This document shows, piece after piece, positions 43,769 to 54,421 of a stretch of DNA of 64,000 nucleotides (positions are counted from its first letter, which is position 1; every line of letters starts with the position of its first letter). The stretch is taken from positions 13,778,452 to 13,842,451 of the forward strand of contig OX463859.1 of NCBI GenBank assembly GCA_949825065.1. Reading direction: 5' to 3'. The notes below the pieces were generated by a model. That model was not told where the DNA came from and did not search any database. It worked only from the letters and a program-made list of their open reading frames with translations. The DNA comes from Odontocerum albicorne (lineage: Eukaryota; Arthropoda; Insecta; Trichoptera; Odontoceridae). The position numbers were made by a program, and so were the translations under genes.

Positions 43769-43852
43769 AAGTGTAAACGATTTCTTACTTTGTGCAAAGT
43801 GTAAGTGATTTCTTACCCTGTGCAAAGTGTAAGCGATTTCTTACTTAGTGCA
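43769..43852. repeat. 28-bp tandem repeat, 3 copies
   Basis: AAGTGTAAgCGATTTCTTAC plus TTtGTGCA repeats exactly every 28 bp at 43769, 43797 and 43825. Confidence 0.95.
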
Positions 43853-43904
43853 GAGCCGAAAGTGCACCCCGTTACTTTCCTCTGTTACAGCTTCATAATA
43901 ATAA

Positions 43905-43990
43905 TATGGACGATATCCGTGGTCTAAATTTGTAAGACGCCTGACTTCCTCTACCTGGGTGTGGGTGTTCGTTTCTGATGGTATCCAAAA
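43905..43990 (+). mobile_element. SINE family A head fragment
   Basis: GACGATATCCGTGGTCTAAA, TTTGTAAGACGCCTGACTTC, GGTGTTCGTTTCTGATGGTA. No body or tail. Confidence 0.72.
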
Positions 43991-44144
43991 AAAATATAAA
44001 AAAACATCATCGTAGTTGAAAAATTCTGCTATTGATGAAATAATTACGAGGGATATTGTGTAGCGATGAAGAATCAAGTCAATGGGGCACCAAAACATAT
44101 GTACTCGAACCGGATAATACGAGTATAAAAATCAGCGAAGATGA

Positions 44145-44345
44145 TAATCCATTACAGTATTTTAGTACCATCTTTCATATATGGGAGTGAAACGTGGACG
44201 TGGAAAAAAAACGAAAAGAGTCGAATAGATACTGTAGAAATGTGTGCAATTAGAAGAATATAAGGGGTGATAGTGTTAGACAGAATACGGAATAAATTGA
44301 TTAGGGATGAATGTAACCTTAGGTCAGTATTGAGTAAGATGAAGA
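44145..44345 (+). pseudogene. LINE reverse-transcriptase C-terminal fragment
   Basis: One frame reads YSILVPSFIYGSETWTWKKN, EKSRIDTVEMCAIRRI, stop, GVIVLDRIRNKLIRDECNL. This matches the 'VLxPxLxYGSExWxWxKxxESRINxVEMxxLRxxxGVxxxDRIRN' block of the LINE family at 25040-26155. One internal stop. Confidence 0.88.
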
Positions 44346-44369
44346 AGACGACTTTGAGATGTCAATTCA

Positions 44370-44816
44370 GTAGGGTAGCGATTTAGTCAAATGCTACGTT
44401 TGGTCAGTGCTATTGCATGGAGTAGAATTATGGACCCTCAAAGTAAGTAGTATGAACCGACTGGAAGCATTCGAAATGTGGATGCACCGGAGAATGCTAC
44501 GGATACCCTGGACGGATATGGTCAGCAACACGAGGGTCTTCAAAGAGCCAAAGTTGATAGAGAGTTGCTGACTAATATTAAAATCCGAAAGTTGTTCTAC
44601 TTGGGTCATGTACTTAGAGGAGCAAAGTACAAATTACTGCACCTGATCATCCAATGCAAAATAGAAGGCCGAAGAGGTGTAGGCAGGAGGCAAATCTCCT
44701 GGCTCCGCAATATACGTGATTGGCCTGGCATAAGGGGTGTTGGAGATCTTTTTCGGGCTACCGGGGACAAAGATATCTACTCTCAAGTGATATTAAACGT
44801 TGGGGGGACCTGACAT
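44370..44816 (+). pseudogene. RTE/Jockey-like endonuclease/reverse-transcriptase C-terminus with frameshift
   Basis: An upstream frame gives YVWSVLLHGVELWTLKVSSM, NRLEAFEMWMHRRMLRIPWT, DMVSNTRV. At about 44530 homology passes to another frame (44478-44813): HEGLQRAKVDRELLTNIKIR, KLFYLGHVLRGAKYKLLHLI, IQCKIEGRRGVGRRQISWLR, NIRDWPGIRG, ending with a stop. The 'LYGxExWTLxxxxxxRLEAFExWxxRRxLxIxWTDxVxN' and 'KxxYLGHxLRG..KIEGRRxxGRxxxSWLRNIRxW' blocks are characteristic of a LINE type abundant in insects. A single frameshift separates otherwise intact codons, so this is one of the younger remnants here. Confidence 0.92.
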
Positions 44817-44879
44817 GACACTGAGAAGAAGAGCGAAGTTGTGCCATGGAGTTAGTATTTTTTAAGTGAGTGAGCTATT

Positions 44880-45110
44880 GCGCACCAGCAAACTCTCCAG
44901 CCAAATCGAATGGCACACCGAAGTGAGACATACGATTGGAGCACGCCGGCAGGTTTTGATCGAAGTCCTAGGTATCCTTATACCCTCGAATACTAGGCGG
45001 AAAATATGCCTTTGTCTTTCGTAGGGAGTTGCACAGCGCGGGGCTAGAACCGCCGACCTTCCACACGGAAGTTCAGTGCGTTATCACGCGCCCATGCACC
45101 TCTTTCAGAA
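44880..45110. repeat. Unassigned GC-richer sequence, possible SINE with tRNA-like head
   Basis: Near 45040 the complement has GGAAGGTCGGCGGTTCTAGC plus CCCGCGC, reminiscent of a B box (GGTTCTAGCCC), and CATGGGCGCGTGATAACGCA before it. Only one copy is visible, so assignment is tentative. It directly follows the LINE remnant. Confidence 0.35.
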
Positions 45111-46654
45111 TGAAGTTAACAACTGATAACCGAATATATTATTTATTTTCCAGGTTTTCATCCAACGTTTAGTTCTAAATAAATAAGTTACGAGTCGTTA
45201 TCATTTCTATAATTTCTATGTATGTACCTATATATGTCCGTATATATGTGACAAATTTATTTCCATTAACCCATTTGAGCCCACGATCCATACAACATTC
45301 AATAATTAGTCTGGCATTCAAATAGATATATCGCTATGACAAAATCACGATTGATTTCGCCTTCAATATAAAATAAACTCGTGATATCTAAATTTTAATT
45401 TGAATCGTTCATTTTATGATAATGATCCGTTGTTGAATCTCAAACATTATTTGGGAAACTCCGTCTTGCCTCAGAATGAGATGGATAGATACAGTCGTGC
45501 ATATGCATAAGGGAATGAGATATATGTCAGATATAATTGCCGCCCGTGGCGTGTTTATATTAATTTAATCAATACTATATCATGTTGTCTTAAACGGTGG
45601 AACATTGTACTATGTTTTACAGGACTGAATCAAGATGTTTTAATATTATTTTCTTAATATTGAGACGTTGATAAAAAATAAACGCAGTTTATTTTCATTC
45701 TTTCGTTTGTATGTTGGCCCTCAATACATCCGAACAGGCAATGGACACTGAAAAGTGTGCTATATGTTCAGTCAGGAATATAGGGATACCACGTTCTCTG
45801 ACGTTATATCCAGGCTTCGAATCTCTATTGCAACACCGGCGCATATTCTAAGATGAACGTCTAGTCCATCGAATTCCTTACGGAGAGTATTATAGCTATC
45901 AGGTTCTTGACCAGGTGGCATCCTTTATAATACAAATAAAATTTAATTTTCAATAAAAAAAAAACGTATATAATTCAACGTTAGTCCTTTAATTCGCTCC
46001 TGCCTTCCCCATCAGTTGACTTTGTATCAATAATGGTTAGACCATAGTTGAAATATAAAATTTATTAATGTATATTAACCAAGATGGTCGCTCCAGTTAT
46101 GCCTATACTTCGCCCATTTGTCGGTACACACGTGTTTGTATGTAAATTACACCGTATCTAAGATAGATACTGTTGAAAGAAGAATTATAGACATAGATAA
46201 CCATCAATTCTTTAGCTGAACAAATATTATTTTTTGGTGAATACTATCTAACACTGTTAATTGGCGGTGTTGTTCTTGACGGATCCATTATCTATGGTTT
46301 TTTGTTTCTAATCTTTTTGGTTCAATTAACAACTTAAAACAGTGTTTTTAAACCTTGGTAACTACTCTTGTTCCTTCTCCCGTGACCTCAGACCTTTAAG
46401 TCCGTCGTTACTACTATGCACATTTACATGAATCGTTACTGGAGAAATAGTTTCTTTGGACAGTTCCTTCTTCTTTACTAACTGACTTCGTGCTCATAAT
46501 AAACAAATAAGATTTATATATTCCGGCGATGATCGCGCTGGATGGGGGTCTATTTTGTTCCCCATAAGAGCATGGGTGATGGTGAGATCGAGCTCTTAGT
46601 AGACATGATTTGAAAAAAGGTTTTTATGAATACTCATATATAATCCACCCTGCT
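45111..46654. other. Unassigned DNA, partly balanced composition
   Basis: 45270-45590 is non-repetitive (CAATAATTAGTCTGGCATTC, CGCCCGTGGCGTGTTTATAT, ATTAATTTAATCAATAC) and could be regulatory. 45700-45920 and 46370-46620 are mixed-composition stretches with no recognised homology. No ORF of note. Confidence 0.3.
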
Positions 46655-46658
46655 TTAA

Positions 46659-46978
46659 CTCTTTGAGGCACGGAATTTTAGCAAATAAAAAAACCCATGT
46701 TGCACAGAAATTTTATTTTAATTTTTTTAACAAATTTGGTTTATTTTAATTAGTAAAGTAATGCAATAACAAGAAAAAAATAAAAAACAAACAAAAAGTC
46801 ATTAAAGTTTTTAATTATAAGGTGGGACTTATTAACTAGTTTCAAGAGATGGGACTAAATTTAAACCTCAATTCCAGTAGCAATTTTAATTTTTCGAGGT
46901 GGTATAAAAAAAGTCCCACCATGCAGATTGAAGTAACAAAAAGGTGGGACACTTCCAGTCCCGTCTAGCCCCAAAGGG
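46659..46978. mobile_element. TTAA-flanked MITE, 320 bp (piggyBac-like)
   Basis: TTAA precedes the element (46655-46658) and follows it (46979-46982). The left end CTCTTTGAGGCACGG and the complement of the right end CCCTTTGGGGCTAGACGGGA are terminal inverted repeats of about 12-15 bp. GGTGGGAC / GTCCCACC motifs repeat inside (46822, 46910, 46942). TTAA duplication and a CCCTTT-type terminus fit piggyBac-derived MITEs. Confidence 0.82.
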
Positions 46979-46982
46979 TTAA

Positions 46983-48097
46983 GTTGTTTTGCTACCCAAC
47001 TATGTAACAATTATTTCACGGTTTCAATTGAGCATTGAAATATATAAACGACAAACTACAGATAAAAAAACTTCATTGTGATGTACCTCAGAATGTCACA
47101 AAAAAATCATATTCAAGATTAGTATCGTATAAAAAAATTGTAGAATCCGACAGTACAATATGCTATGTGGCTAAGATCATGATCCGTCAAAATAACCCTA
47201 TATTAAATACCTCCACCAAAACAGTCCCAGTTTGAGAGTTATTTTGCATAAGTGTTTAAAACTACATGTATATAGATAAAATTGTAGTAATATAAGCTGT
47301 TTTGTAGAGGCTGTTTTCTTTGGAGTTATATGCGGACTGTTTTCGATGATTTATTAAACCGGGGAACCGCCTATCATACTAATACATCTATTATCTCGAT
47401 TTTTTTAGAAATTATAAACCACTGTGTATAACTCGTATAATTTCTAGCAGAAAACTCCATGGTTCAGGTTTATCATAAAGCCTACCCTCAGAAGCCTATC
47501 TTCGTCGTGACTCTTGAGGGTGGCCTGTGAGATCAGGCTAAAACTTATAGTTATATTCTCGAAATTAAGATACAAAGTGACTAATGATTACTAAAAACTT
47601 ATTTTTTTATTCATTTTCTCCGTATTTGGGTTTGGTATAGCATAAAGCAGCGCTCCTCAAACATTGCGATTTTATTATCAACCATAAATATCCAATATGT
47701 AGGTTTATCTCATGTGACCGTTTTGATGAAGACATACCTTAAAAAGAGAGAAAAAACGTGGCATCTTAAATTGTCAAATAAATAAGCGAATTTTTACTTA
47801 TATAATGACTAACATATATTATATCCTCGTTGCTAGGCTCGCTCTATATTTGTGGGGTGTATCTCGGCTGAGGGTATGTAATGAGATAAACCCTGATCTT
47901 TTGATATCTTCTCTTTTTAATGTATTTTCTGCTATTTATCTTGAGATGTGTATTTTGCAATGTATTTAAATATGTGCATACTACTATATGCTGCTACCAA
48001 TAAAACTATATTTATTTAAATTTCGTGTTATACCAATTTTGTACATTATACAAAACTATCTTGGCCAGAAGAAAATTATAATTCAATAAATATGTCA
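46983..48097. other. A+T-rich DNA, nothing recognised
   Basis: The plus frame 47035-47235 has no recognised family. A short palindromic stretch around 47468-47550 (CTACCCTCAGAAGCCTATCT / GACTCTTGAGGGTGG) is noted only. Confidence 0.4.
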
Positions 48098-48185
48098 TCG
48101 TAACAACTCTGGTACTAAAAGGTTACTGCTGAAATCTACATCGTAACAACTCTGGCACTAATAGGTTACTGCTGAAATCTACATC
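48098..48185. repeat. 43-bp direct duplication
   Basis: CATCGTAACAACTCTGG.ACT plus AAaAGGTTACTGCTGAAATC is repeated twice in tandem with two differences. Confidence 0.93.
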
Positions 48186-48729
48186 GAGAGTTTAACTCAC
48201 TATTCAGTTTAGAAACTAGTTTACAATTTGAACATATAATATTAAACTAAAATATGTACACGAAATCGCGGTGTAAACGACTAATTTATAACTCCGGTTG
48301 TAGATTTAAGTATACAAATAATAATTATACGGAATAGGACGTTTAAGAAAATTTAAATTGCATTTTGAAAAGTTTAGTATTTTAGTATGTAACTTAATGA
48401 CCCATTTAACTCGGACAGATTGCAAGTTGCTTAGTGCCCTGAAGACAAGAAACAATTAATTTCGCATTAGGCATCTGACTGCATTTAATATTATATATGG
48501 TGCACCTCGGCTAAGTGCCCGTATCTTTCGTAACCCCATGGAATCGAAAAGGATAAGATTTTGAAGATGTCGATTTATTCCACGATAGTGAAATAGAATT
48601 TAAAATTAACTTAAAAATAAATATAACCTTACGAATTCAACACATATTTACTAATACAAAAACATGCACAACTACACACACTAATATGCATTTTACATAA
48701 CTTACAAAATTGACTGTGATTATTGATAT
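48186..48729. other. Unassigned DNA
   Basis: 48415-48545 is non-repetitive (ACAATTAATTTCGCATTAGG, CACCTCGGCTAAGTGCCCGT). No ORF of note. Confidence 0.35.
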
Positions 48730-48835
48730 TGATTAAGAAGGTGGATGGATGTGTGTCGAGATAGTAAAGACTGGCGCTCTGTTCTCTCTGCCTACACCAA
48801 CAGAGAAATGGCGGGATGGTGTGTATGTATTTTCA
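48730..48835 (+). mobile_element. LINE 3' end, best-preserved copy
   Basis: The frame reads RWMDVCRDSKDWRSVLSAYT, NREMAGWCVC, the intact terminal block of the LINE family, followed by GGCGGGATGGTGTGTATGTA. It is used here as the reference for the other 3' ends. Confidence 0.9.
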
Positions 48836-48889
48836 CTACTTTTAATACAGTGAGGTTGTTATACTCGTATATTACATCAAGTGCTCCGT

Positions 48890-49080
48890 TTATCATGTTC
48901 TCTGACGCTAGCTTTCTTTCAATGTCCTTTTCATCTTATCCATTACACGTTAACTACTGCCCACATTACTTCTTCTTACGCCTGTTTCTATAATCATAAT
49001 CTTTGATTTCGCTATATTAATTTTATAACCTTTTCTTATGCATCTCTTATACAGGTGACTTTCATGTCATTAAAAAAATG
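48890..49080 (-). pseudogene. LINE reverse-transcriptase shard, opposite orientation
   Basis: The minus strand reads LYKRCIRKGYKINIAKSKIM, IIETG, matching the 'GLKINxxKTKVMxxER' segment that follows the YADD motif in non-LTR RTs. It lies next to, but inverted relative to, 48730-48835, so the two are separate insertions or a rearranged one. Confidence 0.75.
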
Positions 49081-49549
49081 TATTTTCATCGTCCAATAAA
49101 GGGTTAGTTTTTTTAATTATGAATCCTTCACCATCAAGATGTGCAATTATTTCTGAACTAATTAGCAGTTACAAATGAATCGGGTTCTATAGCGATTTCT
49201 TTTGCCTTATTCAACGAAAAATATGGTTAAAAAATACTATTATATATTATTTTCACGTTCAGGCTATGTCTGTAGTCTGTAATACTATACTAAAAATAAT
49301 TAATAGGCTATTTTCTCAATTTGAAAAGTTCATAACATATATACTTTTCTAAGGTACAATGTTTGATACTAAGAAATGATCAGACAAAGGATAACTGTTT
49401 GTTAGAGATTTATTTCTACGCAGATTAAGAAAGGAATCTTGAGACGGTTTGACCGCATTGAGAGATTGAGTTACAAAATACTTAGGAAACAAATATACAT
49501 GGCTGAAATTAATCAAGGGTGATGAACAAGTATTATAGATCAAGGAAAG
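49081..49549. other. A+T-rich DNA, nothing recognised
   Basis: No repeat or ORF of note. Confidence 0.4.
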
Positions 49550-50225
49550 AGTGGAAAAAGATAATTGGGGAAATTTTAACCCAAGGGAATAAAATAAGTA
49601 TCAGAAATATGAGAGCATGAATAACGAGATGTATGGATGTAAAAGGCGAGTCTTTTGTACGATAAATCAACTTCTTGATGAAGAAACAATTGATGAAGAA
49701 GGTATCGTACAAGAAAGTAACATGTTCAGTTTTTTCTGCCTACTCCGGCAGTGGTATGGTATGAGTATATACTCGTATTAGGCGCTTGCACTAGGGTGAG
49801 TTTGTCAGGTATGGACATCCCAAGAATGAAAAAAATCACAAATAATTTAGATGGAAGGAATATTAATTTCCTTGGTGATGGGAGACCTTGTCTGGTGGGG
49901 ACAGAAGATATTTTTCTTCTAATTTCTGCAATATATGGTGAATACAGAATTCTGCTTTTTAGGTATGTCTTAGTAAGGAATACCAAAGAAAGCATGATTG
50001 GATCGCAAGATTAGAATATTAAAATAGGGTAATGTAAATTATTAGACAAATCGTAAGAACTATATAAGAAGGTGAAACGAGGTGAAAGGTGTGTATCGCA
50101 ATTAAAAAGTTGATCGCTTTGAGGACTGATAGTGATACGTGGTTATAGTATATATTAACTCTCTGTCCTCTCTGCTTACCCAAGCAGGAAAACAGTGAGA
50201 TGGAATGTATGTAAGTGTGTCTTCA
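49550..50225 (+). pseudogene. Broken LINE 3' ends with an unassigned segment between
   Basis: 49550-49750 has AGTATCAGAAATATGAGAGC, ATGAATAACGAGATGTATGG plus ATGTAAAAGGCGAG and TTTTTTCTGCCTACTCCGGC, a decayed LINE end. 50050-50225 has CCTCTCTGCTTACCCAAGCA plus GGAAAACAGTGAGATGGAATGTATG, a second one. Between them, 49751-50014 holds an open plus frame (MVWYEYILVLGACTRVSLSG...) with an overlapping minus frame; no family was recognised. Confidence 0.6.
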
Positions 50226-50259
50226 TGTAGATTTTTTATGTACTTATAATATTTACATT

Positions 50260-50450
50260 AAGATAAAATTCCATGGTAATGGTAAACAAAGTATAGTGAG
50301 CGTTTGAATCATTTAGTTTCTAAAGATCTAATTTGAATATATGTTACATATAGACATAAAATTCCACGGTAATGGAGAACAAAGTATAGTGAGAGTTTGA
50401 ATCATTTAGTTTCTAAAGATCTAATTTGAATATATGTTACATATGGACAT
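50260..50450. repeat. Tandem duplication, 91-bp unit, 2 copies
   Basis: AAAATTCCA.GGTAATGG plus .AAACAAAGTATAGTGAG.GTT plus TGAATCATTTAGTTTCTAAA plus GATCTAATTTGAATATATGT occurs twice with only a few substitutions. Confidence 0.95.
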
Positions 50451-50695
50451 AAAAACTTTTCTTCAGCGGTAAGCAATTGTTACGAGGCAAAATAATTAAT
50501 TTGTATGCAAGTTTAACGATACATGTTGTTAATACATGATTCTCTAACTGGCTTGCATCTATTTAGTATAACGCTTGATTTGATTTTACGGATGATTAAG
50601 CCGGATAATGAGGCGGTTAATGGGTTAATTCTATTCTAACCCTCCACTGAACAAGGCGGGCGAATTAGACACGTATATACGACAAAAGATCCAAC
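50451..50695. promoter_or_regulatory. Candidate upstream enhancer island 8
   Basis: A non-repetitive block with AAAATAATTAATTTG, GATGATTAAGCCGGATAATG (TAAGCC, a K50/Otd-Bicoid-type site), GGCGGTTAATGGGTTAATTC and TAACCCTCCACTGAACAAGG. In Drosophila ems is regulated by anterior K50 homeoproteins, which makes this island attractive; binding is not shown. Confidence 0.3.
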
Positions 50696-50984
50696 CCACA
50701 AGGTTTTTTTTTATTTATAAATTTAATTTTCAATACCCACAGCTTTTACAAATAATTACAAATAAATGTAATTCCAAACAAAAACAAGTTGCAAAATTTA
50801 AATCAAACCAGCAGTTAAACATACGATTAATATTTTAATTAAGTGAAAATTGAGATATTTCTGGAAACACCACGATCATAGCTTTATATGTTTTTGTAAG
50901 GAATGAAGAATTTTTAATAGATTGGTCTTGAAATAGGTACAAATGTAACTTTTTTTTATGTTTCAGTACGTTGTATTGTTTTTT
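50696..50984. other. A+T-rich DNA, nothing recognised
   Basis: No repeat or ORF. Confidence 0.4.
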
Positions 50985-51214
50985 TAATTGTTATATATTG
51001 TATTGCTTTTAATGTATACAAAACAACTAAGGTTTATTGTCATTTAATAACTAAGGTATATTGACCATATCTTCCAACCAACAATAAATATGTTAAGAAG
51101 GCTTTAAGTAAAACCTAGACTGGAAACCATAAAAAAAATGTGTACTTACGGGAATCGAACCTGCACTCCCCGAGCTGAAACTCAGGCATCTTATCAACTA
51201 GGTTGCAGTGATGG
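50985..51214 (-). mobile_element. SINE family A, near full length
   Basis: Complement: CACTGCAACCTAGTTGATAA, GATGCCTGAGTTTCAGCTCG, GGGAGTGCAGGTTCGATTCC, then A-run, CCAGTCTAGGTTTTACTTAA, AGCCTTCTTAACATATTTAT, TGTTGGTTGGAAGATATGGT and the TGTATACATTAAAAGCAATA end. A small duplication (TTATTaACTAAGGT) lies in the tail. Confidence 0.88.
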
Positions 51215-51754
51215 TCACGTGTAATTAAAGTATACAGATATACTTATTTAAATTAAAACGGAAAATTGGTTTCATGGTTTGGATCTTTTTTGCAATTCAA
51301 TATTTAAAATTAAAATAAAATCTTTGAAAATCTTATTCCAAACGTTAATAAAAAATTGTTATTAATGTTTCTTAAATATTGTAAAAAAACAAGCAAAATT
51401 TATGTTGGGTGTTTTTTGCAAATACACGTGCAATTGAAAATTTCTAATAATATTCATAGTTTTTATTTAAGTGTATTATTGTGAATTGTTACTGAATCAT
51501 TTTTATTGTAATTTTATTTAAATTATGCTCATGTAATTTTTCTCCAACTTGTTTTAATGATAGTTTTATCGTAATTTTAATATCAAAGAAATTATAATAG
51601 TATCTATAATTATAATAATAAAATTAATGAAAAGTGTTTTTAATTAAACTTTATCATCTTATTATCATGAAAATGCAGGTTGTATTTTAATTTTTTTTGG
51701 AAATTTTATGAGCTCTGTACAAAAACTATTTTATTTTCTTTGTGATTTATTATT
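51215..51754. other. A+T-rich DNA, nothing recognised
   Basis: No repeat or ORF. Confidence 0.4.
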
Positions 51755-52090
51755 GTGAGTTCTACACATATACACTACACTCCACCTAAAGACGATTTTT
51801 TTACTATCACATATTGGAAGATCTAGATAGGCTTCTCTGTAGTTCGTCTTCCCTTGGTAAGTAAGTTTTCTGCGATTTTCTTATCAAATATATTTTTCTA
51901 AACACATGCAGATGCGAGTAAGTATCTTATCTAATGTCCGCAGCCACCACCTTCCTATCATTACACTCAACTTATAAATATTTATTTTGTAATATTTTAA
52001 TCTGTCAATAATAGTATATTTGAATCTCGGATAAGAGCGCCCTTAAGTCTGCTCTATAAAGTGGTTTATAAATTGTATATAAGGTGTCTA
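51755..52090 (+). repeat. Dispersed repeat family F (copy 2, longest)
   Basis: It begins ACACTCCACCTAAAGACGAT, continues ATATTGGAAGATCTAGATAG, GTAGTTCGTCTTCCCTTGGT, CAGCCACCACCTTCCTATCA and ends GTGGTTTATAAATTGTATAT, duplicated once. It overlaps copies 39010 and 62415 (inverted), which cover different parts. Confidence 0.85.
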
Positions 52091-52371
52091 TAAGGTGGTT
52101 TATAAATTGTATATTTATTATTATTATTGAATGAGAAAGTAAATTTTATTAACCGAAGTTTATATTTAACTGTTATTCATGTAGTGTGTATAAAATATTA
52201 ATAGTTATTTGGTTTAAAATAACATCATTTGAAAAGATTTATTTTAATTTTATGTATTGTGAAAAAGATAATTTGTTATTAGAACATGCATATTGCATCG
52301 CCAAACTGACGATATACGAAACAAAAATTTCTGCAAAATATATAAAAAATATTATATAATATTAAGCTTAT

Positions 52372-52570
52372 GTTGTCATACAGTACAACCTAACAGGTTT
52401 ATTGCTATACCCCAACCAGGATGTTAAACAAGTTTTAAGTGGAACTTACACTGGATCTTTTCTGAATAATTTACTGGTAATCGAACCACGAATAATACCA
52501 CTGGTAATCGAACCCGCAACTCTCAGGCTGGAAGGCAAGTATTCTTACAAACCTTGTTACATAGGTCACA
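52372..52570 (-). mobile_element. SINE family A with duplicated B-box segment
   Basis: The complement has head (GTGACCTATGTAACAAGG), then CTTGCCTTCCAGCCTGAGAG, TTGCGGGTTCGATTACCAGT. The segment around GGTTCGATTACCAGT then recurs (CACTGGTAATCGAACC appears twice on the plus strand, 52471 and 52500), followed by body and tail. Confidence 0.85.
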
Positions 52571-52796
52571 GGTAAGAGGTCAAATATTTTATCAACTGTT
52601 AATTTGCATATATAGTAGTAAATAGTTTTGACTAACCTAGTATAAAATAGTAGTAAATAGTTGCTTCCATATCATGTTAACATCGGTTTTCAGAACAAAA
52701 AATATAGGATGAATTGTAAATAAACTTGACTTAACTTTCGTATCAGGAAAAGATTTTCATAAATTAAATAAATTTACTATAAACTCCTTTTTTCCA

Positions 52797-52985
52797 GCTG
52801 AAATATACCCTGTCTCTCAGCCCCGAGGTTGCGGGTTCAAATCCCGCTGGAACCCAGCTTCTTAAAAAGGATTCTCGCCTGGTTTTCACTTAAGACTTCT
52901 TTGACATATTTCTGGATGGTTGGAAGAGATTGTCGATAAACCCACCAGGTTATATTGTGTATAACGAAAGTGTAATACAATACAT
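52797..52985 (+). mobile_element. SINE family A, 5'-truncated but well preserved
   Basis: CCTGTCTCTCAGCCCCGAGG, TTGCGGGTTCAAATCCCGCT, GGAACCCAGCTTCTTAAAAA, GGATTCTCGCCTGGTTTTCA, CTTAAGACTTCTTTGACATA, TTTCTGGATGGTTGGAAGAG, ATTGTCGATAAACCCACCAG, TGTGTATAACGAAAGTGTAA and TACAATAC. The A box is missing. Confidence 0.9.
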
Positions 52986-53769
52986 TACAAATAAAAATAT
53001 ATTTTTTTATTTTGTAGTTAACTTACATAGCAAGTGTTAACACACTATGTACACTACATATAAACTGTAGTTATGTCTCGTACCTGAAAATGGTTTCATC
53101 GATTCAATTAAATCACAGTAATGTGAAATTTATTCGATTATTTATTAACATTCATTAGATGCGATAAACTGTTGATATCTATGGAAAATCTAAACCATTT
53201 TACATTACAACTAATTTGCAACAAATTAATATGTATGTTTGAGCATACAATGTAAAATATGTGACGACGTGATGTCGTGTCAGTTATCTAACCCTGGACT
53301 CTGTGTAGATAGTTACCTATAGTATAGGTAATATTGAACAGGAAGTGAGCAGTTAGAAGCTGGGGTAATACACACATTAGGAACTCATTTATCATGCATA
53401 GCTAATTGCCCGATCAGACAGGGTTTGACTTAATAACAAACTCACAATAGGGTGACTATAGAATTTTTAATAACTGTAAATTGTTTTAAAATTAAAACAA
53501 TAAATTCAAATAGGCATTTTATTTATTTGAGAACCAATAAACGGTGCACATATCTTGCATTCAAACATATGGGAAAATATTTGTTTATAATACATATCAA
53601 ATATAATTAAGTAACAGGCAATAGAAATAAGAAACAGAAAATGATAAACCAAAGCCTAAAATATCAGCATTCTTTAAAATCAACATTCATACGTATACGC
53701 ACGAGTATATACCCGTATTTAAAAATATTATTATAATTTATCAAATTTTGGAAGAGTGAGGAGCCTTAA
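52986..53769. other. A+T-rich DNA, nothing recognised
   Basis: At 53265-53345 composition is mixed (GTGACGACGTGATGTCGTGT). No repeat or ORF of note. Confidence 0.4.
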
Positions 53770-54350
53770 GGGGGTATTCTAGTTTAGAAATTAGATTTTG
53801 TTTTTGCTTATTTTTAAAGTTTAGACCGTTAAAAATATGTTCTCAAAAGATTTTTTTTAAATTCTTAATATTTACGAAGTTATAGCTATAAATAAGGCAG
53901 AAATTACCTGGTCGACATAAAATCTCAAGTTCTATCGAACCCATTGCCTTCAAATTTAATATGAAACTTTGATAAATATGTTTATATCGTCCCTACGTTG
54001 GAAAATTCAAAACTATTTTAAAAAATTGAAATATTTAAAAAAGGGTAAAAAAATGGATTTTTTTTCAGACAGCCGCCATTTTATGATTTTTTTTCTTTGG
54101 TACCAACTATAACGACATTATTTATTATCAAGAAACTGTGTATAATTTTTGTTTTAAATTTACAAAAGGACTTCAATCATGTCGACTAGCCAACCCCCTT
54201 TTTTTTACGACAGGATAGCTGATATTATCTTGAATTTTTTTTTGTTGTACATAAACAAACTAAAAACGGGCACCGGTAAAATTTTTCTAGTTTTTTTTAT
54301 TAAGTCTTAAAAACGCCCGAAATATCACGCCTCTAGAGTAGAATACCCCA
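53770..54350. mobile_element. TTAA-flanked MITE, 581 bp
   Basis: TTAA at 53766-53769 and 54351-54354 flank inverted ends: left GGGGGTATTCTAGTTTAGA, complement of right TGGGGTATTCTACTCTAGA. The interior is non-coding with homopolymer T runs. The TTAA duplication suggests piggyBac-type mobilisation, though the G-rich terminus differs from the other TTAA element at 46659. Confidence 0.88.
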
Positions 54351-54421
54351 TTAATAATTGAAAAGTATGCATACCGTAGTATATGGATGTAGCAAAAGCA
54401 AAATAGGTGTGATTAGAAAGA

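Noticed and set aside
49751..50014. Possible gene from overlapping open frames on both strands
   Set aside because: No homology recognised and it lies between two decayed LINE ends; treated as part of the LINE-rich block.
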